From the NCBI GenBank assembly GCA_037367405.1, contig JAZKJV010004137.1, positions 1,302,001 through 1,366,000 on the forward strand: DNA of 64,000 nt, read 5' to 3'. The position numbers and the translations under genes were made by a program. The stretch's first letter is position 1. Each line of letters opens with the position of its first letter. The DNA is from Ottelia alismoides (taxonomy: Eukaryota > Streptophyta > Magnoliopsida > Alismatales > Hydrocharitaceae). Under the pieces are notes generated by a model. The model was not told where the DNA came from, made no database searches, and saw nothing but the letters and a program-made list of their open reading frames with translations. This document shows, piece by piece, positions 48,378-59,772 of the stretch.

Positions 48378-49205
48378 TTGACTCGGCTTGCATTACTCCC
48401 CGAGGACTATCTACGGGAAAATGCAACATTTTCTTTACGATCGGTTTCACGCACTGTTGATGCTGCCATTCTGTTGGAGCACAAAACTGAGTCGTCAGAT
48501 ATATGTTACCGATCTCATTGTCTGATTGTGTGCCCCATCTATCGGAGCACGAAACCTATTTGTTCGGACTCCTTTGAGACTGCTCTCATTGACGTTCCTC
48601 GCAAGGATGAGCCATCTTGCTCTGATTATTCCTTGTTTAGTTGGCAGTATGCTCCATGAGGGTTACGGGACACTGCCACACTTTCTATATCTTTTGGTCT
48701 CTTCTGCTGGTAGCCGACTTGTCGCCTACTGAGACCATTTCTGAGATCCGTCTGATGGATCCGACTCGTTTGAGTCCACTCACCTTGACAATCGTTGCAA
48801 GGATGAACGTTGTTCTGATTATTCGTTGCCTAGTATCCATTTTTGAGATCCGTCTGATGGATCTGACTCGTTTGAGTCCACTTACCTTGACAACGGTCGC
48901 AAGGATGAGTGTTGTTCTTATTATTCATTGCCTAGTATGTATCACTCCCCGAGGGTTATCTACGAGAGGATACATCATTTTGTAGGAACTTGGCTTCACT
49001 TCTAGTGTCTCCTCTCTGGTGGATCATGAAGTGGAGTCTTTTGATTTGTGGACTCGGTCCCCTCTATGGTTGCATTTCCAATCTGGTCGAACACAGAGCC
49101 GAGTTTTCTGTTTATTCTGAGATCTCCAACTCATCTGAGTCTGTTCTCCTTGAGGACTCTCGCATGGTTGAGCCATGCCTTGTGGTATTCCGTGTGTTCT
49201 TGTGA
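48378..49205 (+). pseudogene. Degenerate modular reading frame in D interior
   Basis: Three head-to-tail modules start near 48386, 48648 and 48938, each opening with a CTCCCCGAGG(G)TTATCTACG-like sequence. The first is open for 93 codons (48378-48659): LPEDYLRENATFSLR, AILLEHKTESSDI, then SDSFETALIDVPRKDEPSCS and DYSLFSWQYA. Its counterpart at 59439-59744 is open for 101 codons with the same motifs. The third module contains LVEHRAEFSVYSEISNSSES. A 102-bp direct repeat lies within the array (48741-48842 and 48845-48943). I do not recognise the protein. There are no transmembrane or zinc motifs; it is rich in Ser, Asp and Glu. Confidence 0.5.
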
Positions 49206-49640
49206 CTTTCTGACTTTACGACCACTGGATACCCCGTTGCATAGAGAGTCTCCTGTTCTTCACTTTTTGTACCTTCTAGAGACCATGATTGACTTGGAGG
49301 TATCCACAATGTTCCTTCTTCCTCCTTGTCTTACGGTATCGGTTCCGATCTCGCTTTCATTTCTTATGAGCCGATGATCTATTTCACGCTACCGGTTCCT
49401 GGTTTAGTTTTCGATATGTTTTCCCCGGTAGCTGACACCCACTAGATTATATACCAGTTTGCCTTTTGCTTTATGACTACGTCACCGTTCTTTTAGGGAG
49501 ACAATGACGAGAGTACAATATTCGCTTATCAGATACCGTCCTGCACTTCATCATTCTTTACTTGTTGTATATACGTGTTTTGTCTTTCATTCCTACCCTC
49601 TCCTGTATGTAACATGTACCCCAGATCATTCGCCATATCT
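49206..49640 (+). other. D interior, no feature recognised
   Basis: T-rich with short frames (to 109 codons, partly overlapping the module array in another frame). I see no motif I can name. Confidence 0.4.
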
Positions 49641-49647
49641 GTGTGTC

Positions 49648-50297
49648 TATGCTTAGGACGCACTCTATCCTAATTATAGGGAGTGCACCCCGTGTTGTTC
49701 TTTGTACGTCTCTTTCATCACTCTTGTCGTTGCTTATACTTAGGGATCTTTTACCCGAAGTATAGGGGGAGGGATGTGTACAATCTCTGCTATTGTTACA
49801 TTTATCTTCATAAGTATTTTCTTCTTTTCTTCTTTTCGTTTTCATTTTTCTTTTTCTACCAAAAAAGGTGTCACCCCTTTTTGTCAGTTTTATATACTTA
49901 GGACATAATTTATCCTAAATATAGGGGGTGTACACCCCGAGTTTTATTATACATTAATCCCCTCTGTTGTCTCCTCTCTTATTGATTTGCTCCACTATAC
50001 TTAGGAATATCTTACCCTAAGTATAGGGCGAGACGGACCGAGTTGTAATCTGTTTATTCCCACCCTTGACCCTCCCTGCATGTAGAATACAGTCTGCTAT
50101 ACTTAAGACTATTTGATCCTAAGTATAAGGGGGACAGTCAACTTCTCATTGATAAATTCATTCTTTTATTATTTACACTTTTCTATACTCATTACGAGTT
50201 ATGTCTTATCTTTTTCTTTTCGATCTATGAGGGAATAGCTCATGCTAAGTATAGGGGGTCGTATATACTCTTTATATACTTTAGACATAACTCGTAC
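49648..50297. repeat. Array of stem-loops ending in PPT-like motifs
   Basis: Six or seven units, at about 49648, 49733, 49893, 49995, 50097, 50224 and 50273. The pattern is TATACTTAGGA, a short A/T loop, then TCCTAAGTATAGGGGG. The two halves pair, and the tail resembles the D PPT (AAGTATAGGGAGG, 52079-52092). Spacing is 50-160 bp with unrelated T-rich sequence between, so it is dispersed rather than a simple tandem repeat. Confidence 0.8.
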
Positions 50298-50407
50298 TTT
50301 AATATTATTGATAATAAATAAGGCTAAAATACTATATATAATATACAATTAATAACAAAATTGCATTTTATTCCTCAAATTCTTTTGTATTTATACTGAT
50401 TAATAAA

Positions 50408-50695
50408 TCAAGTTAAAATATGTTTGCAAAATGATTTGAAAAATGGTTTGACACGTCTAGAAAACTTTTGTAACATGTTTTCAACCTTCGTAAAATATCT
50501 TGATTTGTAAAATTCTTTCCTTTGTGTGAAATAAAATGATTTGAAAATCTGTTTGCAAATGGTTTTCAAAATGGTTGTAATATTATTTTTAAAATTTATA
50601 TATATTGTTTGAAAAATCTTTGCAAAATGGATTTCAAATGTTTGTAAATAAGTGCAAAAATTATTTTGTACTATAGTTTTCAAAATTGTTTTCAA
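50408..50695. repeat. Degenerate repeat of TTTGCAAAATGGTTT-like units
   Basis: About ten to twelve loosely related units built on TTTGAAAAATGG and TTTGCAAAATGG. The 95-codon minus-strand frame over it is a product of this low-complexity sequence. Confidence 0.65.
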
Positions 50696-50728
50696 GTAAG
50701 TTTGAGGAATAGATGCATCATTTAAAAA

Positions 50729-50755
50729 TAATATATATATATATATATATATATA
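50729..50755. repeat. (AT)n microsatellite
   Basis: About 13 AT units in D interior. Confidence 0.9.
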
Positions 50756-52078
50756 ATTATTTAAAGTAATTGTACATATATACCAATAAAAAATAGCATT
50801 TTAACCTATAAATTCTTTAAACACTTAATTTTTGTAAATAAAAAGAGGCACACCCATTTAAATAGTTGCACATATTTTCTTATACAATCTTTGAATCTAT
50901 AAATTCTTTTTGAAAAATGGCATCATTTTTCTGCATAACATAGCATTTGCATTCTTTTCTGATTGAGCTTGATGATTGAACTAGTCTGAGTAAAGTTGAA
51001 GATTGGAGCTTGGTTGGATCTTACTGTACCTAACTTCATCGGAACCTTATGGGAACTAGATTTAAGGTACTTCAGGTCTGTTCAAACTTAATTCTTTGAG
51101 ACTCAGGGCTGGGTTCAAGGCACCTCAACTGACTAACTGAACTTTTTGAGACACACGCATGCCTCTTGTCAGTTGTGACCTAACTTGGACATGTTGACCT
51201 TACACTTGTCTCAACTCAAGAGGAGTGGTGAGGGGATTGGATTTGCCGATTTGAGATGCAGACGAGTGAAAACATTCGTCCTCGTCTAGGGAGGGAAGTG
51301 CATCCCAACCCGATCCAGTAGCTATGAGGTCTAACAACAAAAGAGTGTGGGTTGCGATAATGCTTCAAAAGAGGGATAGTCTTCTGGCTCAAGAGGAAAA
51401 ACTCCTTATGTAAATGATGTTGTACATAATATTAAAAAAACTCCAACAAAAGTGGACATGCTTGATTGAAAATAAAATGCCTTCCGGAGTGTATATATTT
51501 GTATAGTCAATAAGCAAGCATGAGCTTCAAAGTTATACAATGTAAGCCTGCAGCTAAATGACTTGACTACACTAGTCATGCATCCCAGGATAGGTAGCTA
51601 CACTAGCTACCGTCCGTTCTTCACTTCACCCAATCCTCTGGAGCTGGTTGTCACTTGAACTTAAAGGGAATACCCCGCTCCTCAAGGAAAGAGTTGCTAG
51701 ATTGGGGAATCATTGGGTAGTCAGTATGGAGAAGTCAGTTCTTTTGTCATTTCAGTTGGGGAGGGCTACTATCACTTACAATGTACAAGTCAGCTTCATA
51801 GTCATAAGGGTTTGCATATGATGTAGGCTAGTTCTGACAGGGCTATTGAGGTGGTTTGAACAGAGTTCTGAAATGCTTGAAGGTTGTTGTGTTTTAAATT
51901 AGGTTCTCGACCAGGTTCTGCACACATTCTCACACCAAGTTCTTACTAGAGCTCCAAACTTTGATTTTGTAAAAACAAGTTTGAAAATTAAAGTCCATTC
52001 TATTTGTTCTTTCTTTTTCTTTCCTTATTTATTCTTTTTATATTAATTGCATAAGTGTTTGCCAGGGACTAGCAAAGG
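50756..52078 (+). other. 3' part of D interior, non-coding
   Basis: No frame of note. Near the end, GGGACTAGCAAAGGCAAG precedes the PPT; the Athila-like element has GGGACTAGCAAGATTTAAG in the same place, suggesting that D belongs to, or derives from, the same Ty3/gypsy branch. Confidence 0.55.
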
Positions 52079-52092
52079 CAAGTATAGGGAGG
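52079..52092 (+). other. Polypurine tract of element D
   Basis: CAAGTATAGGGAGG directly before the second LTR (TGATGAATC at 52093). With the PBS it shows D is on the plus strand. Confidence 0.75.
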
Positions 52093-55000
52093 TGATGAAT
52101 CTCCATTTCATCACCTTTATTCTATCATTTTGGCCTTATAAACCTTAGCTAATGTGTGTAAATAACATTAATTTGTACAAAATACCATTCATTATTTATT
52201 GTAAAAATAATATTGTTTTTAATGCCAAAATTATATAATAAAGAGAAAGAAAACGAGTAAAATACCAAAGGTATTTTATGACCCTATACCCTGAGACCAA
52301 GTCAAGAATTGAATTGTTCGACAAGGAATAAAGTAGGGGGAGATAAGAGCCAAAAATACAATAAAATCATATTTATTTATTCATCAATAATTCATTTTTG
52401 ACGCCCATTTTATTCTTTATTATGTATACACCAAATAGAGAAACTTTGTACATGAAAGTTGTAAATAATAATGTGAATAAAAATACAACATTGAGTCTGT
52501 AAAAAAAAGATCAATGTCCATTTTATACACACAATAAAAAGCCAAAATCAAAACTTCACAGACCTATATCTTCCAAATAAAAACTCAAAAAGTATCAAAA
52601 TCACATATAATTGTATATAACTTTTAATAAGCTATTTAAAATAGGTGGTTTCATAATTTTTTGAGTTAAGGTGTGAAAGTTAGGTTTTGGACCCTCATTG
52701 TATAGTATACCCGAATAAAATATTCATTTTATTCATCCTTTATTATTTTTACAAATTTATTTTTATAATTTTGTAAATAGTATCTATAATATATGTACAA
52801 ATTAAAGCTAGAATAAAATCACCAATAAAACATTAAAATAAAATAAGTCTATATAAAATATAGGCAAAATACATAGATACTATTTGTACATAAATACAAG
52901 AGAAATATATTCTTTAATTCTTTTATTCTTTTATATTTTCAAACTCTTGTAAATATTATTTATATCCTATTAAAAGTATAAATCTAAAATAAAAACACAA
53001 GAAAAAACATTAAAATAAAATAATTAATATAATACATAGATAAATATTCAATAAATATGCCGATATAATTTACATACATCTTTATTTAAAGATACAAATA
53101 ACAACATGAAAATATAATAAAAATATATTTGTGTACATAAAAATAAGTTGTAAATATAAAAAATAAGAAAATAAAATAATAAAATAAAATATACAAAATA
53201 AAAATAAAATAGCTAAAATATAGATGAACATGCCTATAAATACACCCCTAATAATTAACTATTAATAAATAGCACTAAAAAATAAATCACTAAGTTGATA
53301 AAATAATACTTAAAATAACAAACATTTTTTATTTTATACTCAAAAATTAGTAGAATCACTTATTATTTTTAAATAATTATTTAATGGGAAGTTTTGTCCT
53401 GTAGTGCACTTGCGTGGACCAATCAGAGCCATCCGACCATTGACCCCTGGTCAACTCCCCCTCCAGGGCGTCTAACCTCTGACACCTATCTTTTCCCCTG
53501 TCTTTCTCCATTTTTCCCGCTTGATCTAGCTATCAAATTCCCTCGATCCCTTCACCGGTTTTCACCATGGATATCCCATGATTCACGCCGGCCATCTGGA
53601 TTACTTGTACATAGCTCATGTTCTTTCAAATCCATCGATCAATAAGGGTGCCTACTCATGTCATTAAGTAAAGAACTCCTTCTTCCTCTTGATTTTTGGT
53701 CATCTTCCAAACCATAAAACCCCTAGATCTTGGCCTAAAGCATATCCCCGTGATAGGGGGTCCCTTGAGCTTTCGCGACGGTTGGAGGAGGAGGAGATGC
53801 ACCCAGGCGGCCGTCACCGACCACCTCTGCTCCCAGGTCTCCGACCAGGTAAGAGATGCACATTTTCCCTTTATTAGGTAGCTTTTGATTCCTACATCTT
53901 AATTCTACCTTTATTTTATTATGTAGCCTAGCGATTTAGCCTCGTAGTCCTATTTCGTAGTTCACTGGAGCTCCGCTCTGACGAACCTTTTCGTCGTACT
54001 TCCGCCTATCCCCGGTGTTCCTTCACCTCGCCTTCACTTCCCCGCCATTTGTTCATCTTCCTCCACATCTACTCAACCTCAATTTCCTCTGGATCAAGGA
54101 GTCGAGGTCCTTTCACCACCGTCTCGTCAGACCTCTCCGCCTACCCCCACTCCTCGTCGATTCTATGCCTCATTGGGTCGAGGCAGATTGCCCTCGATCC
54201 GTGTTCTTCTTTGTTCAGGTCACACAGGCAAAAGACTCCCTTTGGAGTCGATTTTGTTGAAATTGCTGATACCTGGGACCCATGAACTTCCTCAACCTCG
54301 CAGAGGAGCATCGGTGAACGCTAGTGCGTTTTGAAGTCTTCTGCTGATAGAGAACGTTCCCATGACTCTTTTTGGACCCGTAGCAACTCGATTGGAGGTT
54401 GGAGCATCAAGCAAGAGGCGATCGAGCGAGCCCAGGGGAAGTCTTCTTCCTAGTTCTTTTAGGTCCATCTAGGACCGTTCAATCATGCATGTTCTTCCCG
54501 CACTACAAGAGGCGTCCAATCATTTGAGCCACAGCCGTCAGATCGCGTCCCGCGATCTCATCTCAGTCGTCGCCTATAAAGGAGTATTGCCCGCTCTGAT
54601 GCTGCCAAGTGTATTAGTGAAGGAGGGCGAGCTGTACAATCGCGTGCCTTATGGGGGTAAATTGTTAAATCCATACCCCGCTTTTTGTATTTAATATTCA
54701 ATCTTGTAAATAAAATGTAACGTTTAAAATAAAATGGATATTTTGCCAATAGACCACTGTACTTATTTTAATTACATCTAGGTCAGGTCCATTCGCGTGC
54801 CTTGCCACGTGAGCTAGGTAAATTGCAGGAACATCCTTGTGACTTTCGTATTTATTTTTATTCCGATAAAATTTTATTTACATTGTATATTTTTGTGAAA
54901 ATTATTCTTGAGCCCCTAGACTTTATCTTATTTGCAATTACGCCCCGACCAGTCTATGTATTTTTTGTGCTTGAATTTCATTTATGAAAAATAGCACCCT

Positions 55001-55989
55001 AGCTACTAAAATTTTATAACAATAGGGTTAGATGCCTCGTAGCATGTACTCTCACACCATTTTTTTGCATTTTTAAGCATTTTAACAATTTATTAAAAAT
55101 CAAAAGGAGCATATTTTTATTCTGTCAACACTATAAAATACCAAAAAATGTTTCATAAAAATCCCAAAAAAATGTATCTTGCTTGTTTATGCATTTTTAG
55201 CCTTTAGACCAAAAATCATTAATGGAAAAACAAAACTCCTAAAAATCAAAAAACCCCTAAAAACATTTATAAAAATTTAAAAATTCATTAAAATTTCAAA
55301 ATTATGTTTTTCTCTTTTATAATTTTATTTATATAATTATCTATCTATTATAATTGATTTGGATAATTTTGTATTTAATTTGATAATTTTAATATCCAAT
55401 TCAATTTCAACATATTATTTAATCCTTGATTTGGGGATATTTTTAACTTCATAATCCATAGAAATTAGCAAAAATTACAAAAAAAATACAAAAACATTAT
55501 AAAAATATATAAAAATCAAAAAATAATTTACTTTCTTTATTTTATTTATTTTTGCTAATATTTACAATTATATTACCCTATATGACATATATAGCCTTAT
55601 ATTATATGTTTTTAATTAAAAATAAAAAGAGATCTAAAAATAGAAAAGTATAAAAAGAAATCTAAAATATATAAAACAAATTAAAATTAAGAAAATTAAA
55701 AAATTAAAAACCCACAAAAATAATAAATGGACAAGAGGATAAAGAATAATTTTTGCGCATTACCTCGTACAATATATCGTTTGCTCCATGAGTTCGACCT
55801 ATACACGTACTTACTTGTTATACATCTAGTTGTAGAGAATAATAAACTTTAACTCACTTTTCGATATTCGTTATTTGACTTATATTCGTGGGTTGATTTT
55901 TGACTGACTTGGGTCTTTTGAGTGGTCAAGACATCGACTGCGGGTTTGCCTTGTGAAACCGCACGACCCTCGTTAGACTAATGTCATCA
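52093..55989 (+). repeat. Second LTR of element D (3897 bp)
   Basis: Matches 30478-34363 from end to end with many substitutions and small indels. It is preceded by the PPT and followed not by a target duplication but by a second PBS and interior, so it serves as the 3' LTR of the first unit and the 5' LTR of the next. Its CACGTG pair (54794-54811) has the first box changed to CGCGTG. Confidence 0.9.
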
Positions 55990-55991
55990 AA

Positions 55992-56010
55992 TGGTGTCGT
56001 TGCTGGGGAA
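55992..56010 (+). other. Second PBS of the D tandem
   Basis: TGGTGTCGTTGCTGGGGAA, two bases inside the LTR; closer to the tRNA-Asp consensus than the first copy. Confidence 0.75.
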
Positions 56011-56024
56011 GTTGTTCGTAGCTG

Positions 56025-56273
56025 ATGATGGTCTCTAGAAGGTCGAGGACTCCAAGGAGAGGCCTGGCTAGCTTGAGGAAGATAGGGGACCTGGGGGACT
56101 GCAGGTCGAGTCGATTTGAGCCCAGAAGGGTTATGTTGTGCCCAAGACCTACAAGAAACAAGTCTAAGGCTCGAGGCAAGGATCCTCGGCCTGGTCTCAA
56201 GCTTTATAGCACAGGGAATGAGTTAGATGAGGGGGCTCCAGCATATGGTGGCAGAAGAGCCTTGATTCACTGA
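56025..56273 (+). pseudogene. Basic reading frame after the second D PBS (gag N-terminus-like)
   Basis: 82 codons, MMVSRRSRTPRRGLASLRKI onward. A Lys/Arg-rich middle is followed by an end around GNELDEGAPAYGGRRALIH. It matches the 46-codon frame at 34402-34542 in position and sequence and extends it. Position suggests the start of gag; no capsid motif follows, so the interior seems to have lost or never had gag-pol. Confidence 0.5.
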
Positions 56274-58650
56274 CCGGTTGGAATCACGGTAAATCCGCTG
56301 GAGACCCAATGGCCTCGGCGAACAAAAAGTTGAGATTTACACTAACCTAATTGATTAACACTTAAACTAAATACTGGAATGAAAATATGATATACAAATT
56401 TAACTAGAATTTAAAATTCATAGATCTTATACCTGATGTAATCGGCAGGGAGCCGGGCGTGCTGGAGCGCCGTCATGGATCTCTCCTTCTCCTTACTATG
56501 TTACTTCCAATCATGGGGGAAGCTGCTTCTATCATCGGTGATTCATGCACATACACGAGGATGCACTTAGGATCTCCAAGAGGGATCAAAAGAAGAAGGC
56601 TGAGGGGGGAGTTTTATTTATAGTCAATGAGTTCAAGTGATCTTGGGCGGTGACTGTTGATGCGCTCGAGGTAGATCAAGAGGATCTAATGATCCCGCGA
56701 GGTAGATAGATGTAAGGTGATGGATTTTTATAAAGCGCTCGAGGTGGAAGGACCATCAGGGAGGCATCAAATATTCAGAGAAGAAGAGGGAATTGAGGCT
56801 CTGACAGAGGTCAGAGCTGAAAGATGGGGAGTTGACCAAGGATAACGAATGATGCGCCCCTATTGGTCCATGTAAGGGCACTACAGGACAAAACCGCCTA
56901 ATTATTCGAAAATAAATAATTAAAAATAGTAAATGATTTATTGATTTATTTATTTATTTTTGTCCATGTAAGGGCATTAAAGGACAAAACTGCCTAATTT
57001 ATTGATTTAAATTATACAGGACAACGAATGTCGAGCCCTATTTTTATCATTTACTTTGTATAGTTTTTATTCCATATTCATTGATTTATTAACGAAACTA
57101 ATAATTGATTTATTTTGCTCATAGACATTCAATTACTCTTTGTATAGTTCATTTTGATTGCATTTGATGCGTTTGATGACATAGGTCTTTTGAGTGGTCA
57201 ACACATCGACTGCGGTTTTGCCTTGCGAAACCGCATGACCCTTGTCATACCTATGTCATCAAATGATGGTGTTGCTGGGTAGCAATACTGCATAGATTGG
57301 GATTATTTATTTGTTCTTGATCTCTTATCTATTTTCAAATTTTATTTCTTTTTTGTCTTTTATTTATTTTCTACGTTGATTGATATTAATTGTGAACTAT
57401 TTTGACATTCCTTCTTATTTCGCTTTATTGTGATTGACCGCCACGCGAGGGAGAACGTATTAGGAGGACCTCCGCACCCGAGCAAGGCAAAGCTGGCCTT
57501 CTGACTTAGTGGGCAGGAGAGAGCAGCAAAGGAAGGCATAAAGGAATTTTTTAATACGTTTTCCTCACATTTTCCTTTTTATTTATTTATTTCTATTTTA
57601 TCTTCTAGTTCATGTGAGAGAGTGATAAATAATGTGTAATAATTTGTACTATCCAGACACAGCGACTTCGCAAGGTCCAGCACCCGAGGGATTGTTCCCT
57701 TGGGGGCCTCGTCGGATTTTTCTGTGTTTTCACTGCTTTCTTTTTATTTATTTTTTGCTTTTATTTTATTTTATGTGAATGAGCCCTATCTTAGGAGTTA
57801 CTTGCTCAATAGATTAGGTCCAAACACTTATTCAATCAATGCATGTGACTATAATCTACATCTGGACCTAGTCAAATTATACATTGTCAGTTATTTAGAC
57901 TTCAGAGCGAGCGCCGAGAAAAGTGCAATACATTGCTTGTAGGATCCGTTGTGGCAGACACCGATGCACTTCAAAGACTGGACTTTTGGATCTCATTTCT
58001 GAGTAATTGACATTTTGTTCTTCACAATAATAGGAATTTCTCATATAGGGCGCCTCATTGGCTGCATTTGCATATAGTGTAGGTTTCAATTCTGTTATGC
58101 ATCCCGCATGGAAAGAGATGGGAAGCACTGAAAGTCTCCTGACTTTGCATGCATCATTGATTTCTAACTTGCATGGCTTTTCCGACCTCCTCCCTATGAT
58201 TTTGCTCACATAGGATGTAAATGGAAACTAAAAGCATCGTTAGGTACGTGCATTGAAAAATAACAAAAAAGTGATAACCTCAATAAAATTAGGACTGCTA
58301 ACTCTATTGGGCCAAAAATAAAATGTAATGGATTCATTGCTTTGGGGAGAGCAACCCCACATTGTATGTGCATTTTATTCCAACGTGCACGCAAAGGATT
58401 AGTGCCCAAATCCCATGCCTATCTTCAGTTCATACAAGTTTTTGTGAAATCACCTAACTCAAAAAACTCCACCATCTCGGTCTTCACGGGGTTGGTGAAC
58501 TTGGGGTTTGTTTTGTACATTGATTGTGATTTTTAGTCCATCTTGTTTTCATTCCCTCTTCGAGTTTTCAGACCCATCACAGTGAGTAATTTTTATTATT
58601 GAGTCCTTCTCCCCCTCTTGTTTATATAATTATTACATCTGAATCGTGAT
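56274..58650 (+). other. Second D interior, leader-like part
   Basis: Homologous to 34750-35122 plus 45630-47590. It includes the minus-strand TATA-like motif at 56612-56623, the uninterrupted copia B target near 56695, and the internal LTR-end hairpin at 57174-57261. No gene is supported. Confidence 0.65.
57174..57261. repeat. LTR-end hairpin copy inside the second D interior
   Basis: TGATGACATAGGTC pairs with TACCTATGTCATCA; the inner hairpin is GCGGTTTTGCCTTGCGAAAC plus CGC. ATGATGGTGTTGCTGGGTA follows, PBS-like. Confidence 0.78.
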
Positions 58651-58658
58651 ATTGGGTC

Positions 58659-58847
58659 ATGAGCTTCACCATTTTCGCCGGATTTCGTGGCTTTTCTCCT
58701 TTCCCATATCACCCCATCACTGGTTGGTTCCAGAAGACCCTCTCCTTGAACCACAATTTTGTCTATGTCCACTTTGATCTCGCCCGTCCTCCTCGTCCCC
58801 TCTGTATCATGCCTTCTATCACCCGGGATTGCTGCACTTGTAGATAG
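58659..58847 (+). pseudogene. Unrecognised reading-frame relic, counterpart of 47597-47828
   Basis: 62 codons in one frame: FAGFRGFSPFPYHPITGW then LSLNHNFVYVHFDLARPPRP. The same peptide is split over two frames in the first interior, so this copy is the less damaged one. No family recognised. Confidence 0.45.
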
Positions 58848-59438
58848 GGCCCACATCAAGGTTTTTGGATTACATTTATTATTTGAGTAAGCCGGGAAAG
58901 TTTGAAGATGTTGAGATTGGTGTGCTACCTTTGGTGGTATGACTTCGGATCTATGCATAGAGACTATTGAGGGATTTGACGTTTGAACGATCATAGGTGT
59001 GATTCGTTATTGAGGATTTATGATCTCGCACACAGGAACGAGGATAGGATTTAATTTAATGACTTTATGATGATTTCATGAGTTCTAATTAGATGATTTA
59101 CTCGGTGGTTCCTCCCGTCTTGATTCAGTAGATTGATGTATGATCTCTATATGTACTTCAGAACGACGGTGCCCGGGAACCCACAAGATTTCACTCATCT
59201 CCTTGATTGATCCATCCTCCATCTCCTGATTCTTCCATCCATCAATGGTAATTAGAGGGTTCTTTCTACATCGGGATCCATCTCATCTAACTTGATTGAC
59301 TTGAGGGGCTGCATTGTGACTGACCTGATTATCTCTTATCCCTCCAATGATCTTATGCCCTCCGATTGAGAATTGATTGACTATTTTAAAAGTCCTGAGA
59401 CTCGATGCCAGCAGTCCCATGATCTTCAATAACTCAAC

Positions 59439-59744
59439 TTGCATCACTCCCCTGAGGACAATCTACGGGAAAATGCAACATTTTCTTTACGATTGGTTTC
59501 ATGCATTGTTTATGTTGCCATTCTGTTGGAGCTCGAAACCGAGTTGTCGGATATATATTACAAGTTTCACTGTCTGATTGTGTGCTCCATATATTGGAGC
59601 ACGAGACCTATTTGTTTGGACTACTTTGAGTCTTCTCACCTTGATGGTCCTTGCAAGGATGAGTCATCTTCCTCTGATTATTACTTGTTTAGTTGGCAGT
59701 ATGCTTCTCGAGGGTTATCTGTGAGAAGTTATCACACTTTCTAG
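59439..59744 (+). pseudogene. Module relic, counterpart of 48378-48659
   Basis: 101 codons: HHSPEDNLRENATFSLRLVS, ILLELETELSDIYYKFHCLI, then DYFESSHLDGPCKDESSSSD and YYLFSWQYA. A second module starts at its end (about 59700) and is cut at about 59772, where sequence of another repeat begins. This and 48378-48659 share about 90 aligned residues and keep the reading frame throughout. Confidence 0.5.
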
Positions 59745-59772
59745 ATCTTTTGGTCTCTTCTGCTGGTATCCG

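Noticed and set aside
49648..50297. CRISPR-like array
   Set aside because: Units are imperfect, unevenly spaced hairpins in a plant retrotransposon; there are no uniform spacers or cas genes.
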